Assembly: GCF_007830595.1 (NCBI RefSeq)
Contig: NZ_VLLD01000006.1
Origin: Treponema_B putidum
GTDB lineage: Bacteria; Spirochaetota; Spirochaetia; Treponematales; Treponemataceae
Length of the DNA: 64,000 nt
Reading direction: 5' to 3' (one strand)
Shown here: one piece after another, positions 52,873 through 61,314 of the stretch
Position numbering within the stretch: position 1 is the first letter of the stretch
Layout: each line of letters opens with the position of its first letter
The notes under the pieces: generated by a model
Seen by the model: only the letters and a program-made list of their open reading frames with translations
Told to the model about the DNA's origin: nothing
Database searches by the model: none
Program-made: the position numbers and the translations under genes

Positions 52873-54630
52873 ATGTTTGATTTATTGAAGAAGATTTACG
52901 CGATTGCGGGGAAGCAATCAAAGCGCATAACGGCGATGTTTATATGTGATATGCTGAAAAGCATGTTTGAAGGGTTGACGCTCGGCGGGCTCTGGTATTT
53001 TTTGCTGACGGTAAGCCGTGCAGTCTTTCAAGTACAGCCGGTTACCAAGAGCAATATCATCACGGTATTCTGTATTATGCTGATGAGCATAACCGGAAAA
53101 ATTATCTTCGGGTATATTTCCGACCGGAATAAAAATATCGCGTCCTATACTATGGGAGCTGAAAACCGGCTCGTCATCGGGGATAAGCTAAAAAATGTGC
53201 ATATGGGATATTTTTCCGAAAGCAGGCTCGGCGATATTTCAGGGGCATTGACAACGGTTATTACCGATGTTGAAACAATCGACATGATGATTCTCGAAAT
53301 GATGCTTGCAGGAAGCATTCAAACGGTTATCATGGCACTGTTTGTATTCCCCTATGATATGGTAACCGGATGTATAATCTTTATCACCCTTGTTACAACG
53401 ATTCTGTTTAACAACCTCTTTCAAAAAAAGACGGATGCGGTAACGGCAAAACTGACGGAACTGAAATTGCAGCTCCGTACCGATATTTTGGAATATGTGC
53501 AGGGAATCGGCGTGGTAAAAGCATTCGGAAAAACAAGCGAAGCACTCAAAAATGTGACGGAGAGTATTAAAAAAAGCAAAACCGGTTTTTTTGCCGTAGA
53601 AAAAACACTGACTCCTTCGCTGATGTTTTTTTCTTTGCTTTTGAAACTTGGAACAACCGCCATTATAGTGAGCGCCTTATACCGCTACTCCATTGCGGCT
53701 ATAGACTTTGAAAAAGCGCTGATGCTGATTGTAGCGAGCTTTGTAGTATTCGGCGGTTTTGAAATCGCAGGCACTATGCAGCGGATGCGAGGTATGGCGG
53801 TGCAAAACTTGGATACGCTCTTTAAGGTTAAAAATATTCAAGCCTTGCCGGAAGGTTCTCTGCTGCCCCAAGGGAATGATGATATTACCGTCAAAAATGT
53901 TACCTTCGGATACGGCGGAAAAGAACAGTTTGAGGAAAAACTATTCCGCAACTTGGATGTGTATATTCCGAAAAACAGCACAACCGCCTTGGTCGGCTAT
54001 TCCGGTTCGGGAAAGACAAGCCTTTGCCAGCTTATTGCACGATTTTGGGATGTAGATTCAGGGGAAATCACACTCGGCAATACCAATATAAAAGATTTTG
54101 CTTACGATGCTTTTTTATCTCATTTTACTTTTGTATTTCAGGATGTGTACCTCTTTGAAGACACGATAAAAAACAACATCAAGTTCGGAAAACCGGACGC
54201 AAGCGATGAAGAAGTAATTGCTGCGGCAAAGGCTGCTCAGTGTCACGATTTTATTATGGAGCTGCCCGACGGGTATGATACCGTGCTGCAGGAAGGCGGA
54301 AGTAATCTTTCAGGCGGAGAACGCCAGCGTATCTCCATTGCAAGGGCAATGCTCAAGCCGAGTTCCATCGTGATTCTCGATGAAGCGACTTCCAGCGTCG
54401 ACCCCGAAAATGAAGAAAAGCTGATGAGTGCCCTTGATGAACTATTGAAAAATAAAACCGCAATAATTATTGCACATCGGCTTTCTACCATTAAAAACGC
54501 CGATCAGATATTTGTCATGGATAAGGGAAACATAGTACAGCACGGTAAACATTCAGAACTCGTGCAGCAAGAAGGTATCTACTCACACTTCGTCGGTATG
54601 CGGGAAAAAGCTGCATCGTGGCAGGTGTAG
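52873..54630 (+). CDS. ABC half-transporter (permease-ATPase), partner
   Basis: 585 residues: six membrane helices then the ATPase with Walker A GYSGSGKTS near 375, signature LSGGERQRISIARAM near 477 and Walker B IVILDEATSSVDPENE near 497. Probably pairs with the half-transporter at 50487. Both resemble the adjacent paired exporters/IrtAB-like siderophore systems common in Firmicutes and oral bacteria. GC-rich codon use like its partner suggests that the ABC-GNAT-ABC block was acquired together. Confidence 0.9.
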   Translation: MFDLLKKIYAIAGKQSKRITAMFICDMLKSMFEGLTLGGLWYFLLTVSRAVFQVQPVTKSNIITVFCIMLMSITGKIIFGYISDRNKNIASYTMGAENRLVIGDKLKNVHMGYFSESRLGDISGALTTVITDVETIDMMILEMMLAGSIQTVIMALFVFPYDMVTGCIIFITLVTTILFNNLFQKKTDAVTAKLTELKLQLRTDILEYVQGIGVVKAFGKTSEALKNVTESIKKSKTGFFAVEKTLTPSLMFFSLLLKLGTTAIIVSALYRYSIAAIDFEKALMLIVASFVVFGGFEIAGTMQRMRGMAVQNLDTLFKVKNIQALPEGSLLPQGNDDITVKNVTFGYGGKEQFEEKLFRNLDVYIPKNSTTALVGYSGSGKTSLCQLIARFWDVDSGEITLGNTNIKDFAYDAFLSHFTFVFQDVYLFEDTIKNNIKFGKPDASDEEVIAAAKAAQCHDFIMELPDGYDTVLQEGGSNLSGGERQRISIARAMLKPSSIVILDEATSSVDPENEEKLMSALDELLKNKTAIIIAHRLSTIKNADQIFVMDKGNIVQHGKHSELVQQEGIYSHFVGMREKAASWQV

Positions 54631-54725
54631 ATAAAATATACAGAGGCAATAAGCCGGAGAAGATAATTCGGTTTAAAGTACAGTGATTTCAATAATTAGG
54701 AATTATAAATTATTTGGAGGTTGAT

Positions 54726-55511
54726 ATGAAAAGAATAAAACATTTGATAGCTTTTGCCGTGTTTGCGGCAGCAGCTGTGAGCTTTGCGTTTGCACAGGAA
54801 TTGACGGGAAGAGAAATCATGCAAAAAGCAAGTAACAGGGAAAAGGCCGTAACCGATTCTTTTAAGATGAGGATGACCCTTATAAACTCAAGCGGGAAAA
54901 AAAGAGTTCGGGAAGTTACAGCCTATTCAAAAGATTACGGAAAGGAAGAAAAAACAGTTATGGTGTTTTTACTTCCTGCAGATGTAAAAGGCACAGGTTA
55001 TCTTGCATACTCTTATGATGACAGTTCAAAAAGCGATGACAGATGGCTTTATATTCCTGCATTAAAAAAAGCTAAGCGCATAAGCGGTTCATCAAACCAA
55101 GATGACTTTATGGGAACGGAATTTACATACGACGACATGGGAGACCGCAAAGTGGACGATTATAAACACACTCTTTTAGGCGAAGAAAAAATCGATTCCA
55201 AGGACTGCTGGAAAATAGAATCCGTTCCTGTAAAAAAATCCATGTACTCAAAATATATTTCATGGATAGACAAGGAATCTCTTTTAAACATAAAGGTAGA
55301 ATTTTATGATGAGCAAGGTTCTATTTTAAAGGTGCTTACCGTCAGCGGTATCGAAAAAAAAGACGGTTTTTGGACTGCAAACAAAATGGAAATGAACAAC
55401 CTGCAAAAAAAACGAAGTACAATAATTGAAATTTTAAAACATGAATTTAACAAAGAGATACCGGATTCTTATTTTAGAGTCAATTCGCTTGAGGAAGGGA
55501 AGATTAGGTAA
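54726..55511 (+). CDS. LolA-like outer-membrane lipoprotein-sorting protein
   Basis: About 261 residues with a cleavable signal peptide (MKRIKHLIAFAVFAAAAVSF, then AFAQE). The mature part has MRMTLINSSGKKRVREVTAY, FLLPADVKGTGYLAYSYDD, and DRWLYIPALKKAKRISGSSN then QDDFMGTEFTYDD. These match the LolA-like family usually encoded beside MMPL/RND transporters (COG2834/PF17131-type). A strong GGAGG box sits before the ATG at 54726. It would ferry lipids or lipoproteins across the periplasm between the MMPL transporter and an outer-membrane acceptor; this role is inferred from the neighbours. Confidence 0.88.
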   Translation: MKRIKHLIAFAVFAAAAVSFAFAQELTGREIMQKASNREKAVTDSFKMRMTLINSSGKKRVREVTAYSKDYGKEEKTVMVFLLPADVKGTGYLAYSYDDSSKSDDRWLYIPALKKAKRISGSSNQDDFMGTEFTYDDMGDRKVDDYKHTLLGEEKIDSKDCWKIESVPVKKSMYSKYISWIDKESLLNIKVEFYDEQGSILKVLTVSGIEKKDGFWTANKMEMNNLQKKRSTIIEILKHEFNKEIPDSYFRVNSLEEGKIR

Positions 55512-55550
55512 TACTTTTACAAAAGGCTTTTTTTAAAAGGAGGTGTTCAT

Positions 55551-56066
55551 CTGGATATAATCAGGGCAATATTGGACGGCATAGCGATGGCGGCCATATT
55601 TAACGGTTCGGCGGCAGCTCTTGTAATAGCTAACCCAAGATATTTGATGGATTCATATCCTAAGGGGATTCAAAAAGCTGCACCTGAACCGATGAGTAAA
55701 AAAGAAAAACGGGTAAATAAAATATTTACGGTTATAGTAATGGGATCGTGCTGGCTTTATGGAGTAAGCAGTACATTATATGGCGGAATTCATACATTTA
55801 GGCTACTATTTTGTACCGCATATATTCATTGGATTATTGTGAATTTCGGTGATTTTTTCTTGTTGGATTGTCTTTTATTCCAAAAGTGGACTAAGTTGAT
55901 TGTCATTCCGGGAACAGAAGATAACCCAATCTATCAAACAAAAAATTGGATGAAGGTTATAGGAATACCGGAGCATTTTTTGTTGTGGCCGTTTATAATA
56001 GTGCCGTTTTTTTCTCTGGTTCAAACAGGCATTGTAATGCTAATACAATTTCTGTTTTCCTTCTAA
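55551..56066 (+). CDS. small multi-pass membrane protein, possible CTG start
   Basis: About 171 residues, four hydrophobic segments, and an internal charged loop (PMSKKEKRVNK). No recognised family. A perfect AGGAGG box (55538-55543) lies seven bases before an in-frame CTG at 55551. The first alternatives downstream are TTG 55572 and ATG 55587, both too far from it. Translation therefore probably starts on CTG. It sits between the LolA-like gene and a family-A repeat that leads into the barrel gene, so it belongs to the same export operon. Confidence 0.7.
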   Translation: MDIIRAILDGIAMAAIFNGSAAALVIANPRYLMDSYPKGIQKAAPEPMSKKEKRVNKIFTVIVMGSCWLYGVSSTLYGGIHTFRLLFCTAYIHWIIVNFGDFFLLDCLLFQKWTKLIVIPGTEDNPIYQTKNWMKVIGIPEHFLLWPFIIVPFFSLVQTGIVMLIQFLFSF

Positions 56067-56118
56067 GGCTTAAATAAAAGTATACAGCAGAAAACGATTT
56101 CTTACGGTAAGCTGTATC

Positions 56119-56314
56119 GAAAAAACTTTTTGCAAAAAGTTTTTATAGGAGGTGTGATAAACAGTTCGGCACAAATAGTGCCTCACCGTTTATCTTTCGA
56201 GTTTGCCTCATCGGCAAACGTCGCATTATTGTATGTAGTTTTGCATAAAGCAAAACTACTTGAAAAAACTTTTTTCGCAAATTGATATTTGCTGCAAAAA
56301 GTTTTTATAGGAGG
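56119..56314 (+). repeat. structured intergenic repeat, family A, copy 2
   Basis: In order: a perfect AAAAACTTTTTGC palindrome, then TTTTTATAGGAGG. Next come a GATAAAC/GTTTATC hairpin with inner GGCAC/GTGCC, a TTTGCC/GGCAAA hairpin, and a GTAGTTTTGC/GCAAAACTAC hairpin. The last is AAAAACTTTTTTCGCAAAT pairing with ATTTGCTGC and AAAAAGTTTTT, followed by TTTTTATAGGAGG. The final GGAGG is the ribosome binding site of the barrel gene. A 43-codon frame at 56154-56285 (GTG start) parallels the one in copy 1. Stem changes relative to copy 1 are compensated. Confidence 0.82.
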
Positions 56315-56323
56315 TATAAAGAT

Positions 56324-57838
56324 ATGAAAACAATACGAAAATACAGACAAGCGTTCTTGTTAAGTACTACATTCTGTATGTTATTTTTTGCATTAACATT
56401 TCCGTGCGGTGCGCAGGAAGCAGGAGGAACATTATCCGAATATCAAGCAGCCGATAATTCAAATGATGAAGAATTTACTGATGATTTGGAAGATGACAGC
56501 GGAAAACCGGTATTTACGGTAAGCGGAAAACTGGAAACAGCCCACGGTCTTAGATGGAACAAAGGAGCCGAGTACAGTCTGTCCCGTTCTATTGCTCAAA
56601 TAAAAGGAGAAGTCCTTGCAGGTTCGGCCTATGCCTTTCTTTCAGCCTCGGCAGAATACAATTACCGCAATCCCGCACGCACGGGCTTTAAACTTAATGA
56701 AGCCTATTTCCGCTATTCGGGCGAGATCTGGGATTTAAGTTTCGGAAGACAGCTCATCAACTGGGGACAGGCAGACGGCTTTTCCCTTACCAATGTGCTG
56801 AGTGCAAAAGATTCTTCCGCCTTTTTAGCTCTTTCTTCCGATGATACAAAACTCGCGTCGGACAGTATCCGCTTGCGCTTTTTCCACGATATTTTTACAT
56901 TTGAAGCGGTCGCCGTACCGTTTTTTACACCGAACAAATTACCCCTCTTCCACTTTGAAAACGGAGCAAAGGATGACCTATACCATATCGATACGCCGGA
57001 CACTTACGATACCAAGACACCTCTCGGCTCAATTCCAATTAAGTACACAAAAACCGAAAGCGCTAAGCCTAAGATGTTTACCGACACGGAAGCTGCCGCC
57101 CGTTTTTCTTTCTTCTTACCCGGCATAGATTTTTCGGTTTCAGGTTTTTACGGCTGGGATAAAAACCCTCGCTTTGTAAAAAGCGGCTATGCGAAAAAAG
57201 GGCTTTTTAATCCTGCCGCTCCGTTCGGACTTTTAAATCCGTATGTACCGAAAGAACTACACACCAATTTAAACGAAGAATATTACCGTATCGGAATGGC
57301 TGGCATTGATGCGGCGATTCCTGCAGGCGATATAACGATTAGACTGGAAACTGCTTATATCGGAGGCCGGTATTTTGAACCGAAGAATTTGCTTACAGAA
57401 AAGTCTATCAATGATTTAAAAATACAGACACCTGATGATGTTACGCTTGAGTTTAATTCAGCAATTAAAAAACACCAGCTATTGGCTCTTGCAGGCCTCG
57501 ATTGGATTAAGAATTCTTGGACGCTCAGTGCACAGTATTTTGAAGACCTCATCCTCGATCATAAAGACGATATAGAAAGGCCTATGCACAAGGGTTTTGT
57601 CAGCCTCAATATAAGCAAAACATTTTTGCGGGACACGCTCAAAGTTTCTGCAAGCGGAGCAGTCGATATAAACTACGGCAGTACATTCAGCACTTATGCG
57701 GTTGACTATTCCCTTACAGACAACATGCATGTAATTTTGGGCGGAGACCTTTACACCAAGGGCTATGACGGCAAAGGAGACTTTGCACAATTAAACAAGA
57801 TAAGTTCTATATGGGTGAAGGGACGATTTAACTGGTAA
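56324..57838 (+). CDS. DUF1302-like outer-membrane beta-barrel
   Basis: About 504 residues. Signal peptide MKTIRKYRQAFLLSTTFCML and beyond, ending in FPCGAQEAG. An acidic linker (DDEEFTDDLEDD) precedes a barrel with repeated amphipathic strands and the family-like YFRYSGEIWDLSFGRQLINW then GQADGFSLTNVL block. It ends in KGRFNW (terminal aromatic). Such proteins occur with MMPL transporters and LolA-like proteins in other Gram-negative bacteria. The start follows AGGAGG supplied by the repeat just upstream. An in-frame ATT-region start at 56282 lies inside the repeat and is rejected. Confidence 0.83.
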   Translation: MKTIRKYRQAFLLSTTFCMLFFALTFPCGAQEAGGTLSEYQAADNSNDEEFTDDLEDDSGKPVFTVSGKLETAHGLRWNKGAEYSLSRSIAQIKGEVLAGSAYAFLSASAEYNYRNPARTGFKLNEAYFRYSGEIWDLSFGRQLINWGQADGFSLTNVLSAKDSSAFLALSSDDTKLASDSIRLRFFHDIFTFEAVAVPFFTPNKLPLFHFENGAKDDLYHIDTPDTYDTKTPLGSIPIKYTKTESAKPKMFTDTEAAARFSFFLPGIDFSVSGFYGWDKNPRFVKSGYAKKGLFNPAAPFGLLNPYVPKELHTNLNEEYYRIGMAGIDAAIPAGDITIRLETAYIGGRYFEPKNLLTEKSINDLKIQTPDDVTLEFNSAIKKHQLLALAGLDWIKNSWTLSAQYFEDLILDHKDDIERPMHKGFVSLNISKTFLRDTLKVSASGAVDINYGSTFSTYAVDYSLTDNMHVILGGDLYTKGYDGKGDFAQLNKISSIWVKGRFNW

Positions 57839-57910
57839 TATTTCTTTTGAAAATATACACGCTGTCTGCTGCGTCGCTACGTAAAATGAGCTCGACGTAT
57901 ACCCGATACG

Positions 57911-58007
57911 CCTCCCCGCCACGGATGGCGGTGGTTATAACTTCGAGAGTTTTGCGTAAGTAAAACTCTGAGATAAAAAAGGTACAAGGACGTACCTTTT
58001 TTATCGG
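57911..58007. repeat. three-hairpin repeat, family U, copy 1 (also probable terminator)
   Basis: Hairpin 1 CCGCC/GGCGG (57916-57931), hairpin 2 AGAGTTTT/AAAACTCT, and hairpin 3 GATAAAAAAGGTAC/GTACCTTTTTTATC with loop AAGGAC (57972-58005). Hairpin 3 ends in a T run and could terminate the export operon in either direction. Confidence 0.78.
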
Positions 58008-58105
58008 CCTATTTTCAAAAGTCCTGTCAGTGGGGATTTCAGATAGTGATAGCTTTTTGCGTAAGCAGCTTTGAGCGGCGGACTGCTCAATTTTGTTTTT
58101 CCAAT

Positions 58106-58284
58106 TTCTCTCCGCCACGGACGGCGGTGATTTTAAGCGTATAAGTTTTGCGTATGCAAAACTTATTATCAAAAACTGTACAAGGAGGTACGGTTTTTGA
58201 TGGAGCACCGCGCTTTTCGCTTCAATCGCTGTCCGAGAAGTGAGATAGCTGGGGTGTAAATAAATGCAAAGTTTTGGTTTCATG
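58106..58284. repeat. family U copy 2 followed by family R copy 1
   Basis: U part: hairpins CCGCC/GGCGG, ATAAGTTTTGC/GCAAAACTTAT and ATCAAAAACTGTAC/GTACGGTTTTTGAT (58168-58201). R part (58211-58284): a conserved block TTCAATCGCTGTCCGAGAAG ending in TTTCATG. It recurs at 61141 and 62411. On the minus strand R opens with the frame MKPKLCIY. Confidence 0.78.
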
Positions 58285-58396
58285 ATTTTTCTTTAACAGT
58301 CTTATCAATTAGTTTTTAATTTTACCTCCAAGTTTTCTACCTTTTACCTGTTATATTTTTCTATTACTATATCATATTTCAATAATATTATATAAT

Positions 58397-58819
58397 TTAT
58401 TTTACAGAGCCATTTATCCAAACAAAGACATACTGTGGAAACTCTTTATAAAACTTCTCTAATCTATCATTTGAAATTGTATCCCAATTTATAAAAATTT
58501 CATTGAGATAGTTTTTTGTTTCGTTTTCAAAATTTTCTAGTAAGTCTTTATCAGAAGAATACCATCCTCTTACTATTTCTTTATGATGCAAATATTTATA
58601 TACATTAGAAATACTCCAGAAATTATTTTCAACCTTTATATCAATTTCCAAATAACCTCTTTCAATTATCACTTGAATATCCGGAAAACCTAGTTTTATA
58701 AAATAATATTTTGAATACAAACTTCCCTCTTCATTATTCTTTTCAAACAACTCATATTGGAAATATGTTTTTAGAAAACAAATCAATTGTTCATAGTTTA
58801 GATTTTTTCCTGCAAACAT
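58397..58819 (-). CDS. probable immunity protein of a polymorphic toxin
   Basis: About 140 residues, acidic/aromatic-rich, no signal or membrane segment (starts MFAGKNLNYEQLICFLKTYF). GGAGGG sits nine bases before the ATG at 58819, whose A is shared with the stop of the toxin-like fragment upstream (TAATG). That tight coupling to a toxin C-terminus is the usual toxin-immunity layout. I do not recognise the immunity family; the role is inferred from position. Confidence 0.6.
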   Translation of the reverse strand: MFAGKNLNYEQLICFLKTYFQYELFEKNNEEGSLYSKYYFIKLGFPDIQVIIERGYLEIDIKVENNFWSISNVYKYLHHKEIVRGWYSSDKDLLENFENETKNYLNEIFINWDTISNDRLEKFYKEFPQYVFVWINGSVK

Positions 58820-59213
58820 TATTTTATACCCTCCCAGCATTCAACTTCTTTAACTACTGTTTTTACAAATTCATATCCGTTCTCTGCTAATTTTTGAACT
58901 TCCATTGCATAAGCTGAATTTGCAGTAGCTTTTGTAGGGTCAGAATTTAATAAAATTCTTGCACCTGATTCTATTTACTCCATCAAGCCTTTTTTCATTA
59001 ATAATTTTTCCAAGATTAGAATTTCCAATTTTTATTTTTTCTAATACATTAAACATTTTTGATGGAATCTGGAAATAACTACCTCCTATTTTTTCAGCCA
59101 TTTTTGTACATCCACCACAAGTCCCTTCTGAATATCGCCGCATGAGCCGCATATTGTGTATAGTCATATCCAAAATCTAAATTGATAGCAAGTATCACAT
59201 CATCTTTAAATTG
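58819..59213 (-). pseudogene. C-terminal fragment of a polymorphic/secreted toxin, frameshifted
   Basis: Three pieces in different minus-strand frames form one decayed protein end: INLDFGYDYTQYAAHAA; then IGGSYFQIPSKMFNVLEKIK; then SGARILLNSDPTKATANSAY, AMEVQKLAENGYEF and KEVECWEGIK. Frameshifts lie near 59110 and 58975. The upstream part is lost at the IS boundary at 59214. The downstream immunity-like gene is intact. Confidence 0.6.
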
Positions 59214-59946
59214 CACCTCTAAAAACCTGTTTTTTAGTAGCCATAGCCATTTTAGTAGTTTTTTTATAAATTGTCTAGTGTAAAAATTGGATTTTTCTCT
59301 TAGCTTTCTTACTTTTCATTTTTATGCCAACTATTCCCTCTTATTTTATTTCTTTAAATAACAATATCGGCATAAATTATATGTTAGGTTCATCATTATT
59401 ATCGAGAATGTTGCACGAGCTAGTCCTATCGTTCTTACATAGATACCTTTCATTGAGTTTGTTATAAACCCAAATACATGTTCGACTCTCGCCCATATTT
59501 TTGATTTTTTTCTGTTACTGATTTTTTGTTTTTTACTAAGAGCTCTGCCTCTTGCTCCTCTTTCACAAATTTGTCCTGCTATTCCTTTCATTTTTAAAAT
59601 CCTCTCTATTTCTTCTCCTATATAAGCACTATCTGCGTATAATCTTTCATCTTCTTTTTCAACTAAATTTTTTAACTCTTTACTATCATGAACATTGGCT
59701 GCCGTTACACTTGCTTTTAATATAAGTTTACTTTTTTTATCTATTTTTACTCAGATCTTTATAACCGTAATATGAGCGTTTATGCTTTTTTGCCCACCTA
59801 GCAATCATAGTCTTTTTGTGATAATTTTGTCTTATTTTGTTCCTCTTGCTACTCTTAGACGATCTTCTTCATCAAATAATCCTTTTTGTTTCATACCTCA
59901 GTTTATCATCTTTTTAATACTTTTTAAAGGGAGTTTTTAGAGGTAC
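59214..59946 (-). mobile_element. decayed IS5-type insertion sequence
   Basis: Bounded by inverted ends ACCTCTAAAAAC (59215-59226 and its complement at 59934-59945). It contains a broken DDE transposase (minus strand). Only about 730 bp remain, so part of the original element has been deleted. It truncates the toxin fragment on its left. No clear target-site duplication is visible. Confidence 0.75.
59346..59899 (-). pseudogene. IS5-family transposase, internally deleted and frameshifted
   Basis: Pieces: MKQKGLFDEEDRLRVARGTK, then a frame change into WAKKHKRSYYGYKD, a stop, and VKIDKKSKLILKASVTAANV with HDSKELKNLV. The piece then runs LYADSAYIGEEIERILK, and the end is VEHVFGFITNSMKGIYVRTI with GLARATFSIIMMNLTYNLCR. 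This is the standard C-terminal half of IS5-group transposases (DSAY catalytic Asp, final Glu in VEHVF). At least two frame breaks; not functional. Confidence 0.78.
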
Positions 59947-59975
59947 CCTTCAGTTTTTTGAGGTTTTCATTAGAT

Positions 59976-60836
59976 TTATTTGGCTTTTTTTAGCTTAATA
60001 AGCATAAATGCAGCAAAAACAATCATGCCGACAGCAAGAACTTGGATGTATGTCATGCTTTCTTTTAAAAATAAAAGGCCGATCGTGAGGCTTGTAACCG
60101 GCTCTAAGGTGCTCAAAATTGAAGTGTATTTTGCCCCGATTTTGATAACGGCTCTTTGATATAAAAAAGTCGCTCCTATGGTTAAAATACAGGAATAGAA
60201 AATAAGAAGCCCAAACTGAGGAAGACTAAAATTAAATGAAATTTTTTCCGGCAAAAAAAGAGAAAAAATAAGAATCATAAAACTGCCGAATAAGTTTACA
60301 TAAAACAATACTTTCACAAGATTAATCTTTTTAGCCTTCTCCAAACTAAATGAATAAAAGCTGTAAGTAAAAGCAGAAATACCAGCATAGATAATACCTC
60401 TTGTACTTGAAACATCTTTAAAATCGCCGAGAAAAAATAAGCCTAATACCGCACAACTTATACATATAATTTCAGATATTAAAGGCCTTTGTTTTAAAAT
60501 AAAGGCAGAAAAAATAAAAATTATTACGGGATATAAAAAATGTATGGAGGTTGCAGCTCCCGAATTTATATATTTGTATGAGGCGAATAAGGTTATACTT
60601 GTAAGAGCAAAAAATATAGAAGAATATAAAAGAACAAAAAAATCTTCTTTATTTAATTTCATATCAATTTTTGAAAATTTTGAATAAATAAAGATAAAAA
60701 TCAAGGATAAAGACATCCTGTAAAAAGCGGAGCCTATAGGATTTAAACCTAAATCGAATAAAATCTTTGTAAAAAGCGGCATGAGCCCAAAGATAAAGGC
60801 TGAAGCCGCAGCATCTATAAAACCTGATATTTTAAT
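59976..60836 (-). CDS. EamA/DMT-family transporter, probable ATT start
   Basis: About 286 residues with ten hydrophobic segments in two EamA repeats (the second contains GATFLYQRAVIKIGAKYTSI then LSTLEPVTSLTIGLLFLKE). Exports or imports metabolites; substrate unknown. The first ATG (60782) would remove half of the first helix. Reading upstream in frame adds IKISGFIDAAASAFIFGL, completing a normal first helix. An AGGAGG box (60845-60850) lies eight bases before ATT at 60834-60836. The ATT start is inferred. Confidence 0.82.
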   Translation of the reverse strand: MKISGFIDAAASAFIFGLMPLFTKILFDLGLNPIGSAFYRMSLSLIFIFIYSKFSKIDMKLNKEDFFVLLYSSIFFALTSITLFASYKYINSGAATSIHFLYPVIIFIFSAFILKQRPLISEIICISCAVLGLFFLGDFKDVSSTRGIIYAGISAFTYSFYSFSLEKAKKINLVKVLFYVNLFGSFMILIFSLFLPEKISFNFSLPQFGLLIFYSCILTIGATFLYQRAVIKIGAKYTSILSTLEPVTSLTIGLLFLKESMTYIQVLAVGMIVFAAFMLIKLKKAK

Positions 60837-60946
60837 TTTGGATACCTCCTGCTTCTTTTAAAAATAGAGCCGCCTGCTGAGGCGTTTCAAAAAAATTAAA
60901 CCTCAACGTACATAAAGTACGCCTGCGGTTAATTTTTTCTCTCTCT

Positions 60947-60990
60947 CCGTCACGGATGGCGGTGATTATAGCTTTGAGCTGCGGACTGCC
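60947..60990. repeat. family U fragment, copy 4
   Basis: CCGTC/GGCGG hairpin (60947-60962) followed by GTGATTATAGCTTTGAGC and CGGACTGCC. The latter also occurs near 58066-58090 between U copies 1 and 2. Hairpins 2 and 3 are absent. Confidence 0.6.
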
Positions 60991-61032
60991 AATACTTGCT
61001 TATCATTATAATATAAAAGTAAACAACTATCA

Positions 61033-61208
61033 ACTCCGCCATGGATGGCGGCGGTTCAAGCTTGCAAGTTTTGCTTATTCAAAACTTGCTATCAACATCC
61101 GCACTTCCCTGTACGGATGTTGATGACACCGTAAAAAGGATCTCCGCTTCAATCGCTGTCCGAGTGAGATAGTTGGGTTGTGAATAAATGCAAAGTTCTG
61201 GTTTCATG
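61033..61208. repeat. family U copy 3 followed by family R copy 2
   Basis: Hairpins CCGCC/GGCGG (61037-61052), GCAAGTTTTG/CAAAACTTGC, and ATCAACATCCG/CGGATGTTGAT (61091-61124). R block follows at 61141-61208; it lacks three bases relative to copy 1. The same U-then-R order as at 58106. Confidence 0.78.
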
Positions 61209-61314
61209 CTGTTTTATTATCTCCGAGCTTTCTATTTTTATGTATATACGCAGTTTATTAATTTGATACTTGCAGAATTATTATAAAAAATTCTAAAAAT
61301 CTCTATATGCATTC

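Noticed and set aside
57828..58283. 151-codon minus-strand frame after the barrel gene
   Set aside because: It is built from family U and R repeat sequence, has no ribosome binding site, and its body follows hairpin arms rather than any protein pattern.
59346..59591. An intact small transposase
   Set aside because: It is the C-terminal end of a longer, frame-broken IS5-type transposase.
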